Shown here in pieces: positions 44,185-51,599 of a stretch of 64,000 bases of DNA. The stretch lies in assembly GCF_002454115.1 (NCBI RefSeq), contig NZ_DKIH01000013.1:319717-383716 (forward strand), written 5' to 3'. The notes under the pieces were generated by a model. The model was not told the origin of the DNA. It made no database searches and worked only from the letters and a program-made list of their open reading frames with translations. A program made the translations under genes and the position numbers. Each line of letters begins with the position of its first letter. Within the stretch, counting starts at the first letter, position 1. Source of the DNA: Sphingopyxis sp. UBA6723 (GTDB lineage: Bacteria > Pseudomonadota > Alphaproteobacteria > Sphingomonadales > Sphingomonadaceae).

Positions 44185-46508
44185 TCCTTTACCGCGTCGT
44201 CGCCATGCTTCTGTTCGCGCACCGGCTTGAGCATGCCGGGCGCGAAAAAGCCGATCGGATTGACGCTCATCGCCTGCTGCTTGATCTCACCCTGGATCTT
44301 TTCATAATCCTTTTCCATCGCTTCGGTGACCGAAGCGCGGGTGTCTTTCAGCGCAGCTTCGAAATCGGCCATTGTCACCGTGTCGCTGTTGATCGATCGT
44401 TTGAGCGCGGCTAGACCCGCGCGGCGGGTCAGATCTTCCAGATCGGCGCCGGTGAAGCGGTCCGATTTCTCCGCCAACACCGCCAGATCGACATCATCCG
44501 CGAGCGGCATCTTGCCGGTCTGGATTTCCAAGATCCGGCGGCGCCCTTCCTTGTCGGGCACCGACACATAGATCAGTTCGTCGAGCCGTCCCGGGCGCAG
44601 CAGCGCGGGGTCGATCAGGTTCGGGCGGTTGGTTGCACCGATGACGACCACCGACTGCATCTCCTCGATCCCGTCCATTTCAGCCAGGATCGTGTTGACC
44701 ACCCGTTCGGTCACCTGCGGTTCGCCCGACGTGCCGCTGCCGCGCGCGGGCACCAGGCTGTCGAGTTCGTCGATAAAGATGATCGTCGGCGCCACGGCGC
44801 GCGCGCGGGCGAACAGCCGGGCAATCTGTTGCTCGCTCTCGCCATACCATTTCGACAGCAGGTCCGACGATTTGATCGAGATGAAATTGGCATCCGATTC
44901 GCGCGCTGCGGCCTTTGCCAACAGCGTTTTTCCGGTGCCCGGCGGGCCATAGAGCAAAAACCCTTTGGCGGCGCGGATACCTAGGCGCCGGAACGCCTCT
45001 GGATGCTTCAGTGGCAGTTCGATCCCTTCGATCAGCTTCTCACGCGCCGCGTCGAGCCCGCCAATGTCGCTCCACCGTGTCGTCGGCGCCTGTACCATCA
45101 CTTCGCGCATTGCCGATGGCTGCACGCGTTTCAGCGCATTGCTGAAATCGTCGCGCGTTACGCGCAATTCCTCCAGCACCTCGGGCGGGATCGTCCCCTC
45201 GGCCAGATCGAGTTTGGGCATGATCCGCCGCACCGCCTCGATCGCCGCCTCGCGGGTCAATGCCGCCATATCCGCGCCGACAAAGCCAAAGGTCGTGCGC
45301 GCCAGTTCGGCGAGGTCGACATCCTCGGCCAACGGCATGCCGCGGGTATGGATGCCCAATATCTCACGACGTCCGCCTTCGTCGGGAACGCCGATGATGA
45401 TTTCGCGGTCGAACCGGCCCGGACGGCGCAGCGCTTCGTCGATGGCGTCGGGGCGGTTGGTGGCGGCGATGATCACGAGATTGGTGCGCGGCTCGAGCCC
45501 GTCCATCAGCGTCAACAGCTGGGCGACAAGGCGCTTCTCGGCCTCGCCGGTCACCTGCCCGCGCTTGGGTGCGATCGAATCGATTTCGTCGATGAACAGG
45601 ATCGACGGCGAGGCCTTGGCGGCCTGCTCGAAAATGTCGCGCAGCCGCTTTTCGGACTCGCCATAGGCCGACCCCATGATCTCGGGGCCGTTGATCAGAA
45701 AAAATTGCGCTTCGCTCTCATTGGCGACCGCGCGCGCCAATCGTGTCTTGCCGGTACCCGGCGGGCCATGCAGCAGCACCCCGCGCGGCGGATCCACTCC
45801 TAAACGACGGAACAATTCGGGATAGCGTAGCGGCAACTCGACCATCTCACGCAGCTGATCGATCGTCTCGCCTAGTCCGCCAAGATCGTCATAGGTCACA
45901 TCGGTGCGGCGCGCGTCGTGCGGCTCCTGATATTCGGGCAGCAATTCGATTTCGGTGTTTTCGTCGATAAACACCACGCCCTTGGGCGCCGCCGACACGA
46001 CGAGCAGGCGCACCTCAGCCAGCGCATAGGCCGGCGCGTTGAGCATCTGGCGCAACTGCGGCGGCATATCGCCCGACGGCAGCCGCTGCTGCCCCGCGGT
46101 CGCGACGGTGTCGCCCGCGACGACAGGGCGCCCGAAGAAGCTGCGTTTCAGTGCGTTCGCTGATCCCTGCAGCCGCAGATTTTCCTGCGCCGGCGCGAAT
46201 ACCACGCGCGTTGCCGGGCGCGTCTCAACCCGGCTCAACATTACCATATCGCCCGCACCCGCGCCCGCACTGGCGCGCTGCAGGCCGTCGAGACGGATCA
46301 CCTCCAGCCCCTCATCCTCGGCGTAAGGAAGCACCACGCGCGACGCAGTTTGCCGCTTGCCACTGATCTGGATGATATCCCCCTCGGTGACGCCGAGTTC
46401 GGCCATTGCCGAGCGCGGAATGCGCGCAATCCCGCCTCCGCTTTCCTCGGCGCGCGAATTCGCCACCTGCAGTTTCACCTGTTTTTCTTTTACCGCTGCA
46501 TCGGCCAA
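44181..46508 (-). CDS. CDC48/VAT-family double-AAA+ ATPase
   Basis: A 775-residue protein laid out like archaeal VAT and eukaryotic p97. A double-psi-barrel-like N domain covers residues about 10-190 (GIARIPRSAMAELGVTEGDIIQISG). D1 has Walker A GPPGTGKT at 248-255 and Walker B ILFIDEID at 303-310. D2 has a second GPPGTGKT near 525 and the aromatic pore loop SKWYGESE. Arginine fingers of the RPGRFD/RPGRLD type occur in both. It should be a hexameric unfoldase. The C-terminus lacks the HbYX motif used for proteasome docking. No partner gene is adjacent: the next genes are LysR (divergent) and MFS (convergent). Confidence 0.92.
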   Translation of the reverse strand: MADAAVKEKQVKLQVANSRAEESGGGIARIPRSAMAELGVTEGDIIQISGKRQTASRVVLPYAEDEGLEVIRLDGLQRASAGAGAGDMVMLSRVETRPATRVVFAPAQENLRLQGSANALKRSFFGRPVVAGDTVATAGQQRLPSGDMPPQLRQMLNAPAYALAEVRLLVVSAAPKGVVFIDENTEIELLPEYQEPHDARRTDVTYDDLGGLGETIDQLREMVELPLRYPELFRRLGVDPPRGVLLHGPPGTGKTRLARAVANESEAQFFLINGPEIMGSAYGESEKRLRDIFEQAAKASPSILFIDEIDSIAPKRGQVTGEAEKRLVAQLLTLMDGLEPRTNLVIIAATNRPDAIDEALRRPGRFDREIIIGVPDEGGRREILGIHTRGMPLAEDVDLAELARTTFGFVGADMAALTREAAIEAVRRIMPKLDLAEGTIPPEVLEELRVTRDDFSNALKRVQPSAMREVMVQAPTTRWSDIGGLDAAREKLIEGIELPLKHPEAFRRLGIRAAKGFLLYGPPGTGKTLLAKAAARESDANFISIKSSDLLSKWYGESEQQIARLFARARAVAPTIIFIDELDSLVPARGSGTSGEPQVTERVVNTILAEMDGIEEMQSVVVIGATNRPNLIDPALLRPGRLDELIYVSVPDKEGRRRILEIQTGKMPLADDVDLAVLAEKSDRFTGADLEDLTRRAGLAALKRSINSDTVTMADFEAALKDTRASVTEAMEKDYEKIQGEIKQQAMSVNPIGFFAPGMLKPVREQKHGDDAVKD

Positions 46509-46641
46509 GGCGCGTCTCCCTCAAAAAGCTCAATATGCCGAAGATAGGGTTGTCGTTCCCGATTTGCGACCCCCGCCCGTCGGTTGGCCCCAGACCGCCC
46601 TATGCCGCACTGCACAAAACTGTGGCGAGTCGCGCGGCGGC

Positions 46642-47541
46642 ATGTCATCATCGACACCGAATATGCCTCGCCTTCCTCCCCTCAGCAGCATGGAGGCCTT
46701 CTTGGAGGTCGCCCGCTACGGTACCGTCAAGGCGGCCGCGATCGAGCTCGGGCTGTCGATGCCCGCGCTGTCGCGGCGGATCCAGACGCTCGAACATGCC
46801 GTCGGCCGCCCGCTGTTCAACCGCCATCATCATGGACTCAGCCTGACCGAGGCGGGGCGCACGTTGCAAGGCCAGTTGGCGCCGATCCTCGACGAATTGC
46901 GCACGGTGATCGGCCAGGTCGGCAGCCCCGACGCATCGCTGCGCCTGCACCTCAACGTCCTGCCGCTGTTCGCCCAGCAGCGGCTGTTCCCCCGCCTTCC
47001 CGAACTGCGCCGCGAGCATCCCGAACTGCATATCGATATCGACACGATGTCGCATGCCGAAGCGCGGCTTGGCGACGGCATCGATGCCGCGATTGCGCTC
47101 GCGCGTTCAATCGATCCGGCGCTTTACGCCGCGCGGCTCGATCAGGACAAGGTGTTTCCAATCGCCGCGCGGACGCTGACCGATGGCGACCGGGCCTTCG
47201 TCGTACCTGAGCAACTCCAGCGCATGACTGTACTCCTCCACCGCGAAATGCCCGAGACGTTCAGCGAGTGGAAAAAGGCGATCGGCATGCCGTATCTCGA
47301 ACCTGCCGGGATCGATTATTTTGATTCGGGACCGCTGATGCTCGAGGCTGCCGCGCAAGGCATCGGCGTCGCCTTCATGCACGGCCACCATTTCGACGAC
47401 GCGCACGACCCGCGCTTGGTGCGTCTGTTCGATTTCGACGTCGATAGTCCTTATAGCTATTGGTTCGTGTGCCGCCCACGTGCGCTGAGGCAGCCCGCGG
47501 TAAAGCTGTTCCACGACTGGTTGCTCGCAGCGAAAATTTAG
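46642..47541 (+). CDS. LysR family transcriptional regulator
   Basis: A 299-residue LysR-type regulator, close in style to GcvA/AmpR-like members. The helix-turn-helix is LSSMEAFLEVARYGTVKAAAIELGLSMPALSRRIQTLEHAVGRPLFNR at about residues 13-60, followed by a substrate-binding domain. I chose the ATG at 46642; ATG 46663 is possible. It is divergent from the CDC48-like gene, with 133 bases between the two starts, so it may regulate that gene as well as itself. The effector is unknown. Confidence 0.85.
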   Translation: MSSSTPNMPRLPPLSSMEAFLEVARYGTVKAAAIELGLSMPALSRRIQTLEHAVGRPLFNRHHHGLSLTEAGRTLQGQLAPILDELRTVIGQVGSPDASLRLHLNVLPLFAQQRLFPRLPELRREHPELHIDIDTMSHAEARLGDGIDAAIALARSIDPALYAARLDQDKVFPIAARTLTDGDRAFVVPEQLQRMTVLLHREMPETFSEWKKAIGMPYLEPAGIDYFDSGPLMLEAAAQGIGVAFMHGHHFDDAHDPRLVRLFDFDVDSPYSYWFVCRPRALRQPAVKLFHDWLLAAKI

Positions 47542-47563
47542 CGCCGCGGAACGTCGCGGCGGC

Positions 47564-47731
47564 TTATTCTGATGTATCTGCGGCTTCCACGCGGTCACGG
47601 TGCCGTTGATCTTCGCGCTCGCGTTGACGAAGATATTTGCGGTCGTGGCGGTTATAGCGAACATAAGCGATACCGGCGACCGCAGCCGCCAGCATCAGGG
47701 CGATCAGGCCGTAAGCGACCCATAATCTCAT
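47564..47731 (-). CDS. Small single-span membrane protein (55 residues)
   Basis: A short frame encoding MRLWVAYGLIALMLAAAVAGIAYVRY, one hydrophobic span, followed by a strongly charged tail rich in Arg, Asp, Glu and His (NRHDRKYLRQREREDQRHRDR). This organisation, with a clean stop at 47564 and GC3-rich codons, suggests a real small inner-membrane protein. The ribosome site is weak. It is convergent with the LysR gene. Function unknown. Confidence 0.5.
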   Translation of the reverse strand: MRLWVAYGLIALMLAAAVAGIAYVRYNRHDRKYLRQREREDQRHRDRVEAADTSE

Positions 47732-48131
47732 CTCGATGTCATTGACTCCGTAGTGGACAATAATTCCGCCGCTCTATCTTACGGTAGCCACGCATAAAGG
47801 TTGCGTTACCACAAGGAGAAATGCCGAACTCTGTCCGTCACGTGCGACGCGCCCGGAAACAGCAGAGGCCATTGGGAACACCGCTAAGCGGCTGGAATGA
47901 ATAGTAAGCGCCGAATCAGGTGCTAGCTGGTGATCGGCACGGCACGATTATCAGCATCATATGGAGTTCTCAGGCATGGCAGGAATTCTGCCCTGAAAAC
48001 TATCGCCGACTCCGCTCGCAGGCCGCTGCAGACGCAGCGCATTCCTCGCGTCCCATGAGCGATCATCATACAGCCTCAGAATATATTAAAGAATGCAATG
48101 CGACTTTCGATCAGACTCCGCGTTGTTGGGT
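47732..48131. other. Intergenic region with one possible 27-codon ORF
   Basis: These 400 bases hold no clear long gene. A strong ribosome-site-like AAGGAGAA at 47813-47820 directly precedes an ATG at 47821 that opens a 27-codon frame ending at 47904 (MPNSVRHVRRARKQQRPLGT...). It could be a leader peptide or chance. Base composition becomes more AT-rich towards the acyltransferase gene, which suggests an insertion boundary. Nothing else is evident. Confidence 0.4.
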
Positions 48132-49172
48132 ATGGAAACCAAAAACTCGGCATATATACCCGATCTTGACGTCTTGCGGGCTTTTGCCGCGCTGACGGTG
48201 TTTATGTGGCATTATCTACATTCTGAGCGGATGCCGGCGCAGGAAGTCTATTGGCCCGGCTTGGCAATCTTCGAAGAGGGACACATCGGAGTGTCCTTAT
48301 TCATGGTCCTGAGCGGCTTCCTTTTTTTTAAAATTACCTATCGCAAGAATGTGCGCTGGGACATTTTTGCCTTGAACAGGATGAAGCGGATATTCCCTCT
48401 GCTTTTGATTACTCAGTCCATGTGGATCGCTGCGGGCTATCTGGGCGCCATTCCATACACGCCCCGCGATTTCATCGTTGGGGTTGTGCAGCCGACATGG
48501 GCCGGCGGAGCTTGGTCGATCGCTGTCGAGCTTCACTTTTACCTCATACTACCTGCGCTCCTTTGGCTCGCTTATCGCAGCCCAATTTTTCTATTGGGGT
48601 TTATGATCGCTATGATCATCCTGCGAACTACAGTGCCGTTGCTACAAGATCCAATTTTAAGCTATTACACGATAATTGGCCGCATAGATCAGTTTCTTAT
48701 CGGCGCGCTCGTATTTTTGTACTGGAGTAGGATCCCGCGGCGGGCAGGCATATCATTATTCATATTCTTTATCGCTTATCTTGAACTGTTCAATGCGGGT
48801 GGTGGACATGCCCGCTTCCTTGCCGGGGAGCACGCCTATTTCTCCAACAATTTCATACGCTGGACGGTCGAAGGCTTAGGGTTTGCAGGATTGATGATAT
48901 GGATTCTGAAATCAGACTGGCGTATCAAGGAAACTTGGCTCTGGTCAGCGATCGCTTGGGTCGGAACAGTATCTTATTCATTGTATCTTCTGCATTTTTT
49001 CGTTCTGCGGGTCTGGTTCAGGGGGATGGAGGCGCTCGATCTCGGAACATCAGCACGGATGGCGCTTTTGATCCCCTGCTTGGCTTCGACGCTGTTCATG
49101 TCATCGATTAGCTATCGACAGATCGAAATGCGTTTTTTGCGAATGCGTGCCAAATATATTGAGGTCCAGTAA
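48132..49172 (+). CDS. Acyltransferase 3 family (OafA/YrhL-like) membrane protein
   Basis: A 346-residue integral membrane acyltransferase. It begins with AYIPDLDVLRAFAALTVFMWHYLHSE, carrying the catalytic-type His of the family, then HIGVSLFMVLSGFLFFKITYR, and about ten membrane spans. WAGGAWSIAVELHFYLILP is another family landmark. OafA-like proteins O-acetylate sugars of surface polysaccharides. The gene is visibly more AT-rich than its neighbours. It lies beside tail-fibre-like genes and a relic element, as seroconversion genes often do. ATG 48132 was chosen; ATG 48093 would add 13 residues. Confidence 0.88.
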   Translation: METKNSAYIPDLDVLRAFAALTVFMWHYLHSERMPAQEVYWPGLAIFEEGHIGVSLFMVLSGFLFFKITYRKNVRWDIFALNRMKRIFPLLLITQSMWIAAGYLGAIPYTPRDFIVGVVQPTWAGGAWSIAVELHFYLILPALLWLAYRSPIFLLGFMIAMIILRTTVPLLQDPILSYYTIIGRIDQFLIGALVFLYWSRIPRRAGISLFIFFIAYLELFNAGGGHARFLAGEHAYFSNNFIRWTVEGLGFAGLMIWILKSDWRIKETWLWSAIAWVGTVSYSLYLLHFFVLRVWFRGMEALDLGTSARMALLIPCLASTLFMSSISYRQIEMRFLRMRAKYIEVQ

Positions 49173-49362
49173 CGTGACCCCCTGATTTCCACCCGCCAGG
49201 ATCGTCGGCTCCTTGCGTCGGGACATGATGAGACTTCTTATTACCCATTATACCCGCCCGCGCGCGGAAATCATGACAGTCCCAAGTTCCCTCAGTCACC
49301 GGGCCCAAAATACGCTCGTTAGAATGATTATGAACGTGCAAAGCGCGTCCGCTTCCCGCGGC

Positions 49363-50583
49363 CTACCACTCTTCCCCCGCATGGTGAGAAAACAGAGTCG
49401 CCCATCTCGTCACCCCGTCTGCAGTACTGGCAATCAGCACGTCGCCATCGGCACCCTTGCCATTGCCATCACTCATCCAAACCACACAATTCCCCTCGGC
49501 GGGCGCGGTCGGATCTGCACTCCGTTCCAACAAATGGATACGGTCGTGGAAATAGCGGTCGCCAACATTAATCTGATCGCTGCCCGTTGCACTGTCGACC
49601 TGCTTGTTGAGACCCACGACAATGTTCCGCTCGCCGGTCGTCAAGTCGCTGCCAGCGCCGCTGCCGACCAAAGAGTTGGCTGTACCAGTCGTAACATTGT
49701 AGCCGGCCCGATAGCCCAAGGCAGTATTATCATCCGCGCCAGTCTTGATGCCGAGCCGCATAGCTTCCGCGCCTATCGCCGTGGTTCGATTAACATCGTA
49801 GTAGGTAGCTACGCCATCCTCGATATCTTCCCCGCGTCCCGCAGTAAAACCGGCGAACAGATTATCGTTGCCAGCTTTCTGGCGATAACCGGTCGCGAAG
49901 CCGAAACCCGAGTTACGACTGCCCTCATTGGCATCGAGCGCATAGTTGGCAAATGCGCTGTTGTGGCTGCCAGCGATATTAGCGACGAGTGCTTCCGCAC
50001 CGAATGCCGAATTTAGTTGGCCAGTGGTCGTCGCGGCAGCCGCGTTGTGGCCAACACCAATAGTGCCAACGCCGGTAGTAAGGCTCTGGCACGCACCGAT
50101 ACCGATCGCCACAATGCCCGATAACCCTTCGGCATTTCTCAACGCCGAACTGCCCAACGCGACACAGTTCGAACAACCCGTCGCGGCCAACATAGTATTA
50201 AGGCCTATCCCCACATTTCCTGAAGTAGATGTCGTCGCATTTCCACAGTCCGCACCGAGGAACACATTGTAGGAGGCCGAGGTCAAATTCACTCCAGCAT
50301 ATCCGGCAAGCACATTAAAATAGCCAGTCGTTATCGACTGCCCCGAGTTAGATCCGACCACGACGTTACGAAAGCCTGTCGTTAGACCGGAGAGGACACC
50401 ATCACCAATCCCGACGTTTGTAGCGCCGGTTGCCTCTGGCCTGACGGCGTTTAGTCCAAGCCTGAGGTTGCCACCGTCGCGCCCGATCCGGGCCGTTGCA
50501 ACGAAGATGTCAGTCGCAAATGTCTGAGTTGCCGTCCATGTGTGGCTGAACGAATCGTAATTCTGCGCCGGTTCTTCGGGCAT
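49363..50583 (-). CDS. Tail-fibre/adhesin-like repeat protein
   Basis: A 406-residue protein without a signal peptide. Residues about 50-330 are a long array of imperfect repeats with the pattern TTG-x2-N-x-x-x-G-x-x-A/S, for example LTTGFRNVVVGSNSGQSITTGYFNVLAGYAG and TTGQLNSAFGAEALVA. Such arrays build beta-roll or beta-helix fibres in phage tail fibres (often with a peptidase S74 end) and in trimeric autotransporter heads. No C-terminal beta-barrel anchor or S74 motif is evident; the end is ADGDVLIASTADGVTRWATLF. I read it as a phage-type receptor-binding or surface fibre protein of uncertain use. Confidence 0.65.
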   Translation of the reverse strand: MPEEPAQNYDSFSHTWTATQTFATDIFVATARIGRDGGNLRLGLNAVRPEATGATNVGIGDGVLSGLTTGFRNVVVGSNSGQSITTGYFNVLAGYAGVNLTSASYNVFLGADCGNATTSTSGNVGIGLNTMLAATGCSNCVALGSSALRNAEGLSGIVAIGIGACQSLTTGVGTIGVGHNAAAATTTGQLNSAFGAEALVANIAGSHNSAFANYALDANEGSRNSGFGFATGYRQKAGNDNLFAGFTAGRGEDIEDGVATYYDVNRTTAIGAEAMRLGIKTGADDNTALGYRAGYNVTTGTANSLVGSGAGSDLTTGERNIVVGLNKQVDSATGSDQINVGDRYFHDRIHLLERSADPTAPAEGNCVVWMSDGNGKGADGDVLIASTADGVTRWATLFSHHAGEEW

Positions 50584-51009
50584 ATTGATCTCCCTTGAAG
50601 CGATAGATACCGCTTAGGAAAGGCGCCCACCCCTCCCGCTTGACCAAACCTGTTCCGACCACAAGCTAGTAATTCGCTGCTTTCGGAAGAGAAACTCACT
50701 CTGCAGCAGCCTTTGCCAAGTCGGTACCTCCGCGGCTACCAAATCTCCCAAGGCGATTGCAAATGACTTCGAGACGATCGGACGCGCTATTGGCATTTAG
50801 CGCTGTCATACGGACGTTCAAGCTGGCCAGCTCAATTGGATACCCGACCATAATCACCCGAACTCGGGTCACTGACGAAGCAATGCGATCAGCGTCGACC
50901 TAGAACTAAACTTTGATCGCGCTGGATTTCGTTCGCCGATAGAACCATTAATTGGCAAATGTGGCTGGTCCAACATGGCGAAATTTTTGGGAACCAAGCA
51001 AGTGTCTCG

Positions 51010-51035
51010 TGGTGCTGCTGGGGAGGATTGAACTC
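51010..51035. repeat. Left att site: 26-bp copy of the tRNA-Thr 3' end
   Basis: Bases 51010-51035 are identical to 54507-54532, the CCA end, acceptor 3' strand and part of the T arm of the tRNA-Thr gene. Identity stops at the next base on each side. It is a direct repeat in the same orientation, as expected for attL/attR after integration by a tRNA-targeting integrase. Confidence 0.88.
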
Positions 51036-51097
51036 GTCCAGCAACCCCAAAAAAAACCGCCGTTTTCCGCCATTTGCTGACCTTCAATTGTGGGCGG

Positions 51098-51325
51098 TTA
51101 TGTAGCAGTTTTGCGAAGCACTGCAAGGTCGCAACATGTTCCCGTTGTTGACGGCAGCCGAGCATGCGCCAGGCAAGCTAAAGCGGCCTCGACGTTCATC
51201 GTCTCAATATCGATCCCGCCCATCACGAGAAAGCGGTTCTTAGTTTGGCTGCTCTCGTCGATATATATATCACTGAGCGGGGACGAGCCGACGGGGGCTG
51301 GACGGTTGGTTGCTATGATGGCCAT
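51098..51325 (-). pseudogene. DUF3800 gene remnant (N-terminal fragment)
   Basis: This 75-codon frame contains SDIYIDESSQTKNRFLVMGGIDIETMNVEAALACLAHARLP, which matches the start of DUF3800 proteins with the YIDES acidic motif. After about residue 56 the similarity ends, and the remaining 150 or more residues of the domain are not found in any frame before the att repeat at 51035. It is therefore a truncated, probably dead copy, unlike the full gene at 39747. Confidence 0.6.
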
Positions 51326-51599
51326 GCTTCACTGTGCGCCAAGCGTACTGATTCGCACCGGCCGCACCATGGCTCATTCGGTGGAACGCCATGGGGGCTA
51401 TTTATTGATGCGCGACGGCAGCGAACTTCCTTATTGCTCCGCAATGATCCTTCGCAAATCTGCGGCCCGGTGGTCAGTTCGTCTCGTCCATCATATTTGC
51501 GGTGCCGTCGCCAGCGATTCTTCCGCTCTGGGCATGAGCCCAAATAATTTAAGGCTTCCTCTAAGCAGTACCGTGCATGGCTGACCCGACGGAGACATT

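Larger units (their letters stand above)
50584..51599. other. Gene-poor stretch spanning the left border of the tRNA-Thr element
   Basis: About 1 kb without a complete gene. It contains the left 26-bp att-like repeat (51010-51035), a DUF3800 fragment on the minus strand (51098-51325) and a weak AT-flanked hairpin near 51048-51065. A 60-codon minus-strand frame at 50614-50796 (MPIARPIVSKSFAIALGDLV...) might be a remnant, but I cannot assign it. The rest shows no coding signal I trust. Confidence 0.5.

Noticed and set aside
49363..50583. A trimeric autotransporter adhesin
   Set aside because: The repeats are similar, but there is no signal peptide and no C-terminal YadA-type membrane anchor, so a phage-type fibre is the safer reading.
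51010..51035. A possible second tRNA gene
   Set aside because: Only the 3' 26 bases of a tRNA are present; no anticodon arm or 5' half follows, so it is an att duplicate.
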